From NCBI GenBank assembly GCA_024305405.1, contig JAKNDB010000086.1, positions 496,001 through 560,000 of the forward strand: a DNA stretch of 64,000 nt, read 5' to 3'. The position numbers were made by a program, and so were the translations under genes. Shown here one piece after another: positions 11,900 to 24,805 of the stretch (its first letter is position 1; every line of letters begins with the position of its first letter). This DNA is from Dirofilaria immitis. Lineage: Eukaryota; Nematoda; Chromadorea; Rhabditida; Onchocercidae. The notes beneath the pieces were generated by a model. The model saw nothing but the letters and a program-made list of their open reading frames with translations, searched no databases and had not been told where the DNA came from.

Positions 11900-13984
11900 C
11901 AGCGATACACACTGACTAGTTCACAGTGAATTTCCGATAAAACTCAACAAAAACCTTTATAGATGACACAAATTTTATGGATTTATTTATTTCAGTGAAA
12001 AACACAACAAAAAAAATGAAAATTGGCAATATATTGAAACAGTTATTTGATAGAATTTAACCGAATCTTTAGCTTAAGTTTCCAGTTTGCTGTAAGATTC
12101 AATACAATAAAACATATTTGCGCAATTCTTAACTACAGAAATATTGTTCAATTACCAGAAATCATAGGATGCATGAAATGAGAAACCGGATATCAGGTTA
12201 AGGATCGTATATGATTTATAATTGAAGGTTGTTGGAGTGGATAGGACAAAAGGCGTGGGCAAGCATTGGTGCAGGTACAGGTGTTTCTTAAGATTAGTAT
12301 GAGATGAGTGAGAAGTATACAGGAACAACAAGACTTGGGGTTATTGCTGTATCATATGACGCATTTGACGCAATCGAACCACTCAAGCAATTAGTTAAAG
12401 ATTACGGGTCCATCTTTCAAGACAAATTTTCAGGATAGTTGATTAATCCAATGAATATTTGCAAATTTGAATTTTTAGTTTCTTTTCATAATTTACATAA
12501 TATAGAAATCGTTTAAGCAGATGAATTGAAAAAAAAAAAACACTTAAACAGCTTGAATAGTACGTTCTATGAGAAAATTCATAAACGTTTATATCGGCTT
12601 CAGTCACAACAAGAAATGTTGGGCCAAATAAAGTATTAAAAATTTTGAAACATTTAAGTTGTCAAAAATTATTCTTACTATTGGTTCCAAGGAATAATAA
12701 TAAAAAAGTAATTGGAGCACTGAAAAATTAATTTTCAAGTATTTCTCGAAAGGCAATAAAGAATCGAGATTGCTGGTAAAATCAGATAGTAAAATAATCG
12801 ATAAAAATGTTTTCGAACTAGCATAGATGCATAAAATATCACTAGTGATAATCTCATAACACTATTTTTATAATAGATGTGACCATATGTGTAGTGAAAA
12901 AATTAATGATAAACAGCGGCAAATTCAATAACAAAACAACGCTATTGGTCATTTCATATCACTGTGATCAATCATTCCCGTTATCAAGACTTGAGTAATC
13001 ACCATCTGTTCGATATTCATTTCTGAACCTTTAAGCATGTCTGAATAGCTTAAATTAAAATTGCAATCAGCATAATTGCATTCAAACATCCAAATCTTTT
13101 AAAGAAATTCAAATTTTAATTCGATGAAACGTATGCGTTACGACAATCAAATGCAAAGCCTGCAATAGTAAATATTATAATTATTCATGCCGTCTTGTTG
13201 ATATTTATGAAGGAACTAAGAGATGATTACAAGCGATTCTAAAATAAAATCATAATGGTTTCGATTAGATAAATCATTGCCATCAATTTATTCATCTTAT
13301 TGATGCAATAAGCTGAAAATGCATGACTTCTTTAGTAGAAGATATACTTCCTTCTGACCACCACAGCCTCTTTCTGCTCCTCTTATTTTTCAAAGAAAGC
13401 ATAATAATTCTGGATGAGTGAAAAGCAACTGTGCACGGACAGGTCAACCAATAAGAAGCCTAATCTACGATGGAACGCCCTTTACTAACAACCATCTACC
13501 GCTTTTCCTTTGACCCATCTCAGGAAACGTCGTCGGATATACTCAAGGAGAAATTTGTACGAAAGACTCTGAAGGATGGTCATACATAAAAGAAGGGAAC
13601 CATTATTTGCTTGCTCCAACAGTAGTTAGCTGGCTTTCGAAATTTGTTCTTATAGTTAGCATGATTATCTGAAATAAACATCTTTGAAAGAGAAGGATTT
13701 TTAGACATTAGATTCTTCTAATTTTGAATTGGAAGATAAATTGATATTTCAATCTAGAATATGATTTAGATAAATTATGAGAACTTTTTTCATACGAATT
13801 TCAGAAAACTATCTGGTTTTTTAAGCATGCCGCTTTAGTCTTCAATAAAATGAAATTGATTTTTGAAGTAATAAGATTCTTCACAAAGACCTTGTTTCTT
13901 CTGCATTCCAAAAATTTCCTTAAAAGCTTCTGCTAAAGGGATATCAAATCATCCTTGCACAATATATGAGTCTTCAAATTTCAG
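11900..13984. other. mostly non-coding, upstream of scratch gene
   Basis: This probably contains the promoter, and possibly a first exon, of the downstream zinc-finger gene. A 38-codon coding-like frame from ATG 13470 (starts MERPLLTTIYRFSFDPSQET) ends at TAA near 13586. It has no SNAG motif and was not joined. I found no MPRSFLV-type SNAG start codon context in this stretch. Confidence 0.4.
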
Positions 13985-16900
13985 GATCACTAATGTCGAA
14001 CTGGCCGTTATCAGCAACAACATATTCTAAAATCTTTGATGAATGTCATTTCTCTCCAATGTTCCATTCAATATCAACTGTGAAGCAAGAATTCCGGAAT
14101 CAAGTCTCCATCTCTTCTCCTAGTACGATTTTCACAAATAATGCCGAATATTTTACGGCAAACCGTATCTACACGAAAAATCTTTTATGCTATTGTAGAT
14201 AAATTAAAATTTAAAACCAGTAGAAACTTCTGGAAATTGCTGCTAGTTTTTGCACCAATACCAAAATCTTCTAATTCATTTATTTAATAATTGGTCCCAG
14301 ATTTTTATATTTAACATTTATTTTGTTATGCTTACATATCTGATAATTTTATATATTATGAAAATATAAGATGACAAGATAAAATTTGCTGAATTGTAAT
14401 TGAACTGCTCTTTTAGAGATGACGATTGAGAAGCAACTTAAATCAATTAACCAAGGAAACAATTGATGTAATAGGATTTTCGTTTTCCTAGAAATACATC
14501 AAAACGTCATTTCTTCTTTTATGGTGATACAATTTTCAGGTTTGGTGCCATATTTAAATATGTATTTCCAAAATGAACTTGATAGGACATCAACAGACAA
14601 TCAATCATCATCTTTGCTCAATGCTTCAATTACTGAAGAAGTCTCATCAAAAAATAAAAGGTATTTAAATTAATAAAAAAGAAATAATAACTACTTCAAT
14701 CCCTGCACACTGTTTTCGAAAAAAGAAAAGAATAATTGTAATATCATCATTAACTATCGATAGATTTAAGTGAACCGTATAGTTTAAAGACAGCATTCCG
14801 AATTTTCCACGAACTTTTTATAGCTATGCCCAACATGTAATCCATCAACATTTAAGGAAACGCTAATCGGAATGACAAGACAAGCCCGCTATTAAAATTA
14901 TAATAAAAGACTTTTGCGTGATAATTCCTCGAATTAGGTTTTAAAAGGTCCTTAATCCTAATAACCAGGCTGCGACGAATTAAAGTGATGCTTTGCGAAC
15001 TTCATTTTACCATGTAAAGAATTTCTTTTAGATGTCAGATAACAGTCCTTGATAGCTCAATTTATATCTTAAACTGGAAATATTCATTATATCACATGGT
15101 TTTTTAATACTGTCGAAAAAATATATTTTATGGAAATTTAAAAAAATAAAATGATGCAAGTAATATAAATCCTTTCTAAAAGTTCTCTAATCCAAATAAT
15201 TGAGATCTTTTCATAAAGCGAGCCCGATACATGCAACACCAATTATGTCTCCCATGACACCAGGAAGGAAGGAAATTCACCTTGAAGACTAAGCTAGTTA
15301 ACTGCCACTATTTGCATCTATCTGAAAGCACCCTTCTCATCCGTTTTATCGTCAAATCTTACTAGAAAATTTGTTTAAAACTAAACCGATAGATCTCGAC
15401 AGTATATGATATTTCATTATTTTCAATCACTGATATCGCATTAATGAGCGGTTAAATGTAACGAAATTATTTGTCTCTCACTTTTCCGTTGATGTGACAT
15501 TTTCTACAATTTATAGCTTTTCAAACCCGCGAAAAACAATGCAATGAATGACTGGACTGCCCTGGTAATATCAGTTCCTAATTTCTAGATTTAAAAATAA
15601 GTCCTCAGATTTATTGAGCGACTTTTATACATTAATTTAGCACTATTTGATCACTAAAGTAACAGATTTCATGCTGAAAAGCAAATGAAATATTACTTTC
15701 AAAAAGTATATCAATCGAAATTAAATAGATACAGGCATATTCCTATACTATTTCATCTCGAAATATTGCTAATTTCCTATAAAAATTTTAGTTGATCAAC
15801 GGAAAATGAAATACACTTTAATTTATCAAAGCAAAATATCAATCATTTTCAAATTATAATTTATATCTATATTTTACATTTATTTTATTAAATTGATCTA
15901 TTACATGAGATTTCAAAGGATATATTTGTAAAAGAGTATTTGAAAAAGTCATAGTCAGTATATTACGACCATTATTGTTAAAATATTTCAGGCAAAAAAT
16001 TGTAAAGTCGATGCATTTTCAATAGAAAATTTATTGGGTAAAACGAATTCATCCAGGACTGTTATGAATATAAGACTACCAGAGAGTAATTTTCCAAAGG
16101 TAAGCAAATGTTTCTGTAAAATTTTGGTATTTCAATTTTTAACTCATCTCAGGAAGATTTCCTACTTATTTTAATTCTTTTTAAATGGAACTTTCCACTT
16201 CAAATATTCAAATCTGCGAAAGCGGTACGATAAGATATACGTTAGACGCTTTGCAATCAACAGATGGACGATCGAAAAGAAAGAAAGAATTGAACACTGA
16301 TAAGGAGGTTCATTTTACACCGCATAACCCAATGTATGTAGAATTTAAATTTCATTATCAGCTTATTTCAAGCAAACACCAAACTTCGCAAAGCAGATTG
16401 TGATGAGCTTGTGCTAACCTACTTACGGACAGAAGGCTTAATGGATACTCGTCTTTGAAGGAAATTATACTTTGGTTTTTTCCAGGCAATTTCCATTTAT
16501 ACTATAATATTTTGTCACGACACCAATCAAAATGAGCAAATACTTCCATTTTTTAGATCTCAGCCATTAGCCTTTCACCCAGGCTGATCTGTAACCAGTG
16601 TGGTAAATCATATGCAACGACTTCGAATTTATCGCGACATAAACAAACACATCGACCTTTAAATAGTCCCTATGCAAAACGATGCCCAAACTGTGACCGA
16701 GTCTATGTTAGTATGCCTGCGCTTAGGTATGTCTATAAAGTCACATCAGTTTTTAGACTTCTTTCCAATTTTGTGAGGAATTGAATAATGAAATTTCACT
16801 CTAAATTCTTCGAAATTTTTATAATCCTAGCCATATTCTCTAAAACATCGGTAAATTATCTTTAAACATTGCATCTAAGATCTGCAGCATGCACATGTTG

Positions 16901-17830
16901 ACTCACAAGGCAGCGCATAAATGCACGCAGTGCGGCAAAATATTCTCACGACCATGGCTTCTACAAGGTCATATGCGTGCTCATACAGGTCAAAAACCGT
17001 ACGGTTGCGCGCATTGCGGTAAGGCTTTTGCTGATCGTAGCAATCTTCGCGCTCACATGCATACTCATTCTGGTAAATTTTTTTTGCTCTAACAATTGGT
17101 TTGCATAGTTGAAACTATTCCATATCTTTTTCAAAGCTTTTTAGAAACCCTCAATTTTTTGGCAAGGGAGAACGGAACTATGAAGGACATACAATTATGA
17201 TAAATTGCTAAAGGGTGCTATAAACAAAGCCGATGGAAGATGGATTAAATGGGTTACAAGTTATCAATAAAATGCTCCTTCGCCCTACAATAATACCCTT
17301 TAGATTCTTCTCATTTTTTGCATGATTTTACCGAATAATAAGTTAATAAATTATCATAGCCTCACAATAGGGATTATTTTCGTGTTATTGTCTTCTGAAG
17401 AAGAATGAAGAAATACCGAGCATAATCATATATAACTTTCTGAGTTGAAATAAATACTTATTCGCATGAAATTACTGAAATATTATAATACTTTCTATCC
17501 TATTCTATTCTATGCTTCTTTAGTCTAATATAATTCATTTTCTCTCTTATTATGATTCATTAATCTATTTCTCATTAATCGATCAGATTCGAAACGTATT
17601 GTAAATCCTGAATTTAAAAATCATTAACTATGATTTGCAACTTCATCAGTCTTTTCATCATTCACGTTATTGATGATTCTTAAATTTTGACCTTAATTGC
17701 AGGTATCAAGAAGTACGAGTGTCCTACTTGTGGGAAATTATTTGCATTGAAAAGTTATTTGAACAAGCATATTGAATTGGTATGTCCTATAGAACGCTCA
17801 CCATGCAGCCAACATGTCACATTGTTATAA
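13985..17830 (+). CDS. scrt: Scratch/Snail-family C2H2 zinc-finger transcription factor (5' end not located)
   Basis: Exons: 13985-14164, 14540-14660, 15992-16099, about 16185-16337 (start unresolved), 16557-16726, 16888-17072, 17703-17830. Five zinc fingers occupy the C-terminus and closely match vertebrate Scratch: [80 protein letters not shown], and a last C2HC finger [14 protein letters not shown], where Scratch has H-x4-C. The family binds E-box CAGGTG-like sites and represses transcription in neurons; C. elegans CES-1, related to this group, controls neuronal survival. The N-terminal part carries FSIENLL, an EH1-like Groucho-binding motif. No SNAG domain was found. The exon 2/3 junction needs one extra A in the run at 15994. 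The fourth exon has a TAA directly before its first ATG, so its 5' boundary is uncertain. Confidence 0.9.
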
Positions 17831-20690
17831 ACTTCGTTAATGAAAACATAGGAATCAACATCAGGGATTAATATAACATGAAAATAATATCATAACATAT
17901 GCATCTTTTTCTTGCTAATGCTAACGGCGATAGAAATGATGAATGAAACAGTTTTATTCGATATATAAAATATCACGCTGAAGTGTAAACACGATGCGAT
18001 AATGACAGACCGCGTGAAAATTTTTGCAGAAATGAAATGGCATGAGATTTAAGAAAATCCAAATGCGAACAGTAAACAAAGAAGAAGGAATATAGATATT
18101 TGTATAAAAGTCTGCATTTGCAAACTAAACTGGTAATAAAACTATGAAAATTCTAATCAAAAACTATGACTAGATTACAATTCTTCTTCCGAACTGTCAT
18201 GTATCATTGTGAGGAGAATGTAATAAAATCGAAATCAATACAAGAAATTTAAATCACGCTTCTCTATATAAGTTTCTTTAATGCAATGTTTGTTTCTTTA
18301 TAGCATCTATAAAAATTCCGAATTAGCAAATAATACATACGATTATGCCATCTCTCATATGTCAAACCATTGCGGTTCTTCCATCAATTGAATTTTCGCG
18401 CTTCCTAAATAATCATTAATGAATTCAGCATCTTTAGACAACATTGCTAAATGAGTTTATAGGTATGACTAAGTTGCATTTAAATACTCTTCTACGTAGC
18501 AAAGCTCATGAAAACATTGTTAATAGAAAACTTATCAGAAAGCATTTATCTTATAAAAGATTTATCAGAAAAAGTTCAGTTTCCTTCGTAATCTCGAATT
18601 TTTAGTTACTAAACTTGATAGCGTCGCACCAAAATAATTAGATAATGATAAATGAATAGAAAAATTACATCCACATTTCAAAAATTTTGACCAGTTTGCA
18701 AGAAAAGATTGAATGTCTTTGTTTCGAAATGTAAATATATCCTCGTTTTTCAGTCATTTGAATAAAAATGAAAATTCTTGGCATATTCCGTACCTTTGAG
18801 AAACTCCAAAATTTTGGGCTTTTTGGGTTCACTCGTTGAAAAAAAGTTGAATAAAAATATTCTTGTATAATTTACCGTTTTTAGGAAGTCTTTCAATGTA
18901 TTCCTAGAAATATAGTTAGGAGTTCGAACTGTTAGAAGAAAAAGTTCGTAATGGTGTCATTGGATGTCAGAAATAAAAACTTGTAGGAATGTCAGTAGAA
19001 GTTAAAGAAATTATGACAGAGTTGTTCGATCAACTTAGCCAGCTTGCATTGTATCAGATTCTTAGTATTTTTTAGAAATAAATTCATAAAAAATTGAGCA
19101 GTGCTAATAATATCCTATTATTAGCAAATGATGGATATGATTGATTATGCTTAAATTATGTTGACGATTAGTACAAAAACGATAAAAATATGGTAAAAAA
19201 AAATAATGAATGAATGAATACCTTAAATGTTATACTTATCACAAACGTCTTTATTTTATCATGTATATGGTTCTGAAGTGAGCCTCAAATTGATAAAAGC
19301 GAAGAATTGAATATATTAAAACAAAAATACGTAATTAAACTGATCAGTTCAAGAAGCAATTTAACACTTCTAAATTTAGCAGCAGAACCAGGTTTTGAAA
19401 ATGAGAGATGTTATATAATATAATATGGACAACATAAAGATTTGCTGCCGCATTCTTTCAATCCGTAGGGTATTTTTGATTTGGAAGCAAGAGTGTCGCT
19501 AAATCATACAAGTTTATCAGTTAACATTCATACCGACCTTCCAATCTGGTATCATATCTCTCTAATACATAATGTCAAGCTTGCTTATTAATCTTTCGAA
19601 GAAAAATTACGCAACGAGCATATATCAGTCATATTTTGTTTATCATATTTTTTTGGTATAAGCGAGTCTTTTTAATCTTTTACTTTAATAAAAAAGTATC
19701 GAGAAACAATTTGCAAATACGATATTTATTGTAAAATGATCAGTGTAATGTGACTGTAAAAGTATAAGGAAGTTAACTATAAAAAAGACTAAACAGGTTA
19801 TTCAAAAATTGGTATGCAATTTGATCATGATTTTGCAATAACGAAAGTAACTGGATTACTGATGAATCACATATCCTGCAAATCTGAAAATCTGATTATC
19901 TTCTAGAACGAATTTGCCAGCTATTACATTTTTTCAAAGCATTCCAAAATTTTGTTAGCTTCGGTATAGGATGGAAAGCTAATCAAACAGTATAGTAGTT
20001 GATTCTCTCTGAAGTTTCCTTCAAGATAGCTGAAGTACATAACAAAGCAATTATATTAGGTGAAACGAATGATTGGAGGCGAATGATCCAGAATTTAAAA
20101 AAAAAAAGCAATAATTAGAGACGGTGAGTGCTTATCTTCAACCTATTCTCAAACTTTCAGTGATTATGACATCTCGCTTGCTTGAATGAAACGAGACTGT
20201 GAATGTGTGCTTCAAGTGAGCCATATTTAGTAAGCAGAACTGACGCTATGGGATAAACATTGATGAACAAGTATTGATTGACTAGCGAGTACGATTTATA
20301 AATAATAGGCAAATGGTTACATTTAATAGTTTGGTTATCGATGAAATAAGCCGATGTTTTTCATTAGCATGCAGGCACATTCGTGTTTCTTGCAATAGCT
20401 TTTTCTCCTGAAAAAGTGAAAAATGTTAACATTTAATGCCTATCATGCTTGAACTGTCGTAAATTTCATTCAATAATTCACAAAAATATCACTGACCCTC
20501 AAATCAATTTATAAGCGTGATAAGCATAATGATCTATTTATCGTATACATGCCACTGTTCTTTGATGATAAAATGATTCAATCGTAAAAATTTAAAAATT
20601 ACCTCCATTGCATGCAATATCGATAAATTATATCGAATACGATTTTGCTGCGATCTTACCTAAAATGATATGGCGCTTGTGGTATCATTT
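17831..20690. other. intergenic, no supported feature
   Basis: A+T-rich sequence downstream of the zinc-finger gene. I found no conserved exon, RNA gene or repeat worth naming. Confidence 0.5.
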
Positions 20691-20695
20691 GGCAT

Positions 20696-20911
20696 TTATT
20701 TATTCAAATCCAATATAACAATTTCAGTGGTAGACAAATCCACTGCGTAGTCATATTCCTTCGATAACATTTGGTTTTCTAACAAAACTGATGAGATTGG
20801 CAAAACTGCAACTCGTAACTTTGATACGTCTGATACGTCAACTACGCCTATTATTTGTTCAGTCATTTCTGTGAGGAAATTTTTATAAATATGTGAGCTT
20901 GTTTTCACTCT
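20696..20911 (-). CDS. terminal-exon-like frame, unrecognised
   Basis: An open frame follows a TTTCAG acceptor (minus strand, ending at about 20912) and runs to a stop at 20696. It reads about 70 residues with normal protein composition, including TEMTEQIIGVVDVSDVSKLR and a tail ending TTEIVILDLNK. There is no start codon context, so it is best read as the last exon of a minus-strand gene. The pieces at 23.4-24.5 kb could be its upstream exons, but no continuous model links them. I recognise no domain. Confidence 0.35.
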   Translation of the reverse strand, partial: RVKTSSHIYKNFLTEMTEQIIGVVDVSDVSKLRVAVLPISSVLLENQMLSKEYDYAVDLSTTEIVILDLNK

Positions 20912-21828
20912 GAAATATTCAATCTAATCATTAGTGTAGAATAAAGGCTAATAGATTGGAAGTTTTAAACACATTTAAACATCATCTCATTATTCTGCTG
21001 AAGAAATAAATAAATACTCTCATGCGATTTAAGAGTATCTACGCAATTTTGATCTCCAAACAGAAAATTAAGTTTAGTGCTTAAAATCGCTCATATATTA
21101 TTACTTCATAAAAACCATAGTAGCTACCATTTAATTAATCAAGATATTTCAATCAAAGCAACAATTAATATCAATGAATCATCTTGATATTATTCAATTC
21201 GATTCATCCGCAAATTTGCCAAGCTTTTCAAAATACTATTATTTCGTAAGTAATCTAAAATATTTTAATCGAGTGCATGTCAACATATCTTGAGAAATAA
21301 CAAGAAATTACAGCCACAGAGAACAAATTTCATTTTTAGAATATCATGCTTCGAATCCCATTCCAAAACAAAGAAATGAACACAATCAGATTAAAAATAT
21401 TAATTTCGGGGAATGTCGTGAATAAATTGCGAAAAGTGATAGAAAATATGATCATCCTCAAAATCGTGAAAAGAACACGAAATCAGAGAAGTCAATGATC
21501 CCTTTGTGCTGGATTTCACATAAAAGTGTATATTGTATGCGCGCATTTACTGTACTATGCAACAGGTAAGCTAAAATTGTTTCGCCTTTGCCTATGAGCT
21601 TCTCACTTTATAGGAGAGTTTTCTTTATTCTTACATTCACAACCATACCAGGGTCCAACACTAAACCACTGTAAAGAATATACTTCATCAAGAAGGTTGC
21701 GCTTTATTTAATCCCGTTTTCTTTTTAAGTGTTATCGTCATTAAAATTATTTTATTGAAATATTGGATTTGTATATTGATCTTGGAATTGCTGCGTTCGT
21801 CGATGTATTATGAAACTTATAGTATTGC

Positions 21829-21951
21829 GGTTTAATTACCCAAGTTTGAGATTGATGTCTTTGGAATTTGTCTTTGGAAACAATTGGAACTTAAGTGAAA
21901 ATAAAGAATTTACAACTTTGTGTACTTTGTGGCAACGCAAAAAAAAAAAAG
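21829..21951 (+). pseudogene. SL1-headed retrocopy of a trans-spliced mRNA
   Basis: Bases 21829-21850 match the 22-nt nematode spliced leader SL1 exactly (GGTTTAATTACCCAAGTTTG followed by AG). In an SL RNA gene the leader is followed by a GT splice donor; here it is followed by ATTGATGTC, i.e. spliced sequence with an ATG 4 nt later. The ATG frame begins MSLEFVFGNNWNLSENKEF, faintly like the N-terminus of a fatty-acid-binding protein (WxLxExxxF). About 90 bp on, a run of 12 A occurs at about 21939-21950. This is what reverse transcription of a capped, trans-spliced message would leave. The A run could instead be an internal A-rich stretch, and I see no clear target-site duplication. Confidence 0.7.
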
Positions 21952-22710
21952 GAAAAATTTTTCACTACATGGAGGGAGGGACGGGGAAGAGAAAGAGGAT
22001 TAAGTAGTTTGAAATCATTTATTAATCAGAATAAAAGATGCATAATTCGATCAATTAATGACCAATGACTAAAAATTTATGTTTAAAAAGCACTATTTCA
22101 AATATGTAAAACTGGGGAAATTAAGGATAAAACTAGTATACACACTATTACATTACAAAAATATGCCTTTCTTATCTAGGTTGAAAACTTTATCTCTTGA
22201 TAAAGAAAGATAAGTCATATTTTGAATGAATGACGCAAAGATGGCATCAATATCTAAAAATCCAAATTATGTCAAAAAATTTGATGGAATCAAAATTTAC
22301 GGCAAAATCTTTTGTAATCTTATTAGATATAATCTGCATACCTCACCAGAGCAGTGAAAAAGATAAAAAAGTACGAGAGAACATATATATACTTCAAAAG
22401 ATTATGCCGGAAAAAAAGAGATAATGATAAACAAAGAAGTCATTATAAAAAATAAAGGACACATCACTTTGTACGGTGATGAGCCAGTGTTCCATATAGG
22501 TTGTACAAAATATATATTTCTTCCTTATACAATGGTTCTCACATTTATGTTAGCTAAACTGTCTTATTTACAAATCTCACATATGATAGTGAGAAAGCTT
22601 TCAAATTTCACGTGCAGTTAAGAGCCATGCAATTTCCTCTCGGATAAAATACTAATTCCGTCACTTCTCATGTAATTTACATAATATTATAAATTCAACC
22701 CACGTATGGG

Positions 22711-22712
<2 letters not shown>

Positions 22713-22742
<30 letters not shown>
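22713..22742. repeat. (AT)n microsatellite
   Basis: About 15 uninterrupted AT dinucleotides in non-coding DNA. Confidence 0.95.
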
Positions 22743-22746
<4 letters not shown>

Positions 22747-23407
22747 TTATTCCTAAGATCCGTTCTACAGGATCTACTTATCAAAATTATTTGTTTTCCT
22801 TGCCGTAATCTATTTGACCATTTTGTTTTTATTTTCTATATTACATTACCAAATTTTACTGCATTGTATTGTTCGATAATCCAACTACTGAATAAATAAT
22901 TTCCTTCTGATTCCTCACAACAGCTAACAATAAGGTAAAATTTTCCTGCAGATTTGTTAGTAAGAAAAAGAAACCGAAGTTCGCTTAGGTCAAAAATTGT
23001 TTCTTTTTTAACTTCGTGATCAGTGGTTATGCTTAAGTGAACTCTGCTGTCGTACCAACTTTTAATGCTTCTAAAGTATTATGATTTACATTATTTGCTG
23101 AAAATTTATTTTTGACTAATTAATGTTTGCAAATAATTTCTGCTGATTGAATTTGAATTTGTTCAAAACAGGAATAATGAATACAGTCCCAAGCTTAAAG
23201 CGACATTGAGATTCATATTCGTGCTCAATTTTATGCCTGAGATCAAGATTAATCAAAAATTGGTCAAAATTTGAAAATAAAGGAAACAAACTTCCTGCAG
23301 TTTTTTCTGCTGAAATGTTTCAAAAAAATCACAATCATCTTACAAAAAGGTGCTTTCGGAAGAGGTATTAAACCTGGAACGTGTGGCAGAGGTTTACCTT
23401 GCCGTTG

Positions 23408-24525
23408 TCATTTCTGCATCGCAATCTCGTGCGTTGGCCATTTCCGAGAATAGATGATGAAGATTGCTGCAAAATGTACCGAACTCACCATGCAAAGATG
23501 ATTAGATATTCTGCAGTTCTTCAGTTGTTGATCTTGCCAGAGAGATCCGAAAGTTTCGACAGCAATCATAAAAGTTCTTGAGTAACTGGAAAGAAATATC
23601 TTTAACAATGAATGAAAGCTAATCAAAATTATTTGTTTCCATCAGATTTCTGATTGATTGATTTTGTGTATAGCATTTATGCGCTTAGATAAATCAATGA
23701 TCAACTGAAGTTTTAGAAACCTTGAATAAAGGAAAAATTGCATCAATACTTACGGGATTGGTTTCGAGCATTTTCTCCATTAGTTAATTAGTCGATGTTT
23801 TTAGACATAAGCAGAATGCAAATATCATTTACGATTTCTTCTACTCATAGTCATTATTCTCAAGAGATCTCATGATTTCGAGGGTAATCATCGAAAGTTC
23901 TTTCCAATATGCTGCCAGTCAGTTTAGAAAATCATCGAGGCATGGCTTTTAGGCTATTAAGTAATTCAAATCATTTTCAATGCCTCTTTAATGCCTTATT
24001 CTGAGCAATGAATTGTAGAAACTGGACCTGTTCCGGTATTGATTCATATGCAGATGAACTATATTAGTTTATTTTATTCATGCATGACACAAATTGATAA
24101 ATGAATTATGGATTACCGTACAATATGATATTTCTGCTGTTACTGCAAGCATTTTCTTCACATAAGTAAATATTATTAAATATAATAATATAATATTCAC
24201 GATTTAATATGGTTTAGTTATGATATGATATTTCAAGAAAAAATACTCCAAATTGAAAAAAAAACGGATTAAAATCTTATAAATGGAAAATGTTTAACAT
24301 AATTGCGGATCACACCGCTACTACAACACGCCGCCACTTATAGCAATCACTTAACTTCGCAAAACGATGGTGGTTTCAAGTCACCAAACAATGAAAAATC
24401 ATCACCGTGTTTTTTATCTTCCAATTTATCCGTGATAATGTTGTCTGGTATTGACATTTCTGATCGAGAAATCCATGCACCGTCCCATACCTTCTTTATC
24501 GATTCAAAAAGTGTTTAAAAATCTG
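23408..24525 (-). pseudogene. interrupted multi-exon gene remnant, unrecognised
   Basis: Three minus-strand stretches have coding character. About 24345-24520 reads FESIKKVWDGAWISRSEMS and continues to FGDLKPPSFCEVK; it follows a TTTTCAG acceptor but meets a TAA unless one T is removed from a run. About 23755-23990 reads LAAYWKELSMITLEIMRSLE, then after a one-base shift EEIVNDICILLMSKNID, then MEKMLETNP before GTAAGT; several in-frame stops occur. About 23420-23620 follows TTTCCAG, reads LLKNFYDCCRNFRISLARST, has one in-frame TAA, then continues as SLHGEFGTFCSNLHHLFSEM to a GTAAAC donor. Stops here are not confined to homopolymers, unlike in the conserved genes, so real decay is plausible. 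The helical, charged character suggests a coiled-coil or BAR-like protein, but I cannot name it. Confidence 0.4.
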
Positions 24526-24805
24526 AAAATGAATTTATTAACCATTATTTATTTGTCGAGTTCTGATAATATGTCGACCATAAGAACCACTTTTCTATAA
24601 TCAGCGCCAAATAAGAATGAGATATAAATCAAGAGCTTTTCATTAATCAAATTTTGCTAATTAACATTGTGTAGAAACAAAATTTTGATTGTTGGTAGTC
24701 AAAAACCAACAAATTTATTGAAAAAGATTAGTAATGAGTTTGAAGAGCGAATGGATATGTGATTCTTTAAGGCAATTTTCATTTCTTCTTCCTTACTTAT
24801 AATAA

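Noticed and set aside
21340..21365. tRNA T-loop-like CTTCGAATCCC
   Set aside because: No acceptor stem, D-loop or anticodon arm can be built around it.
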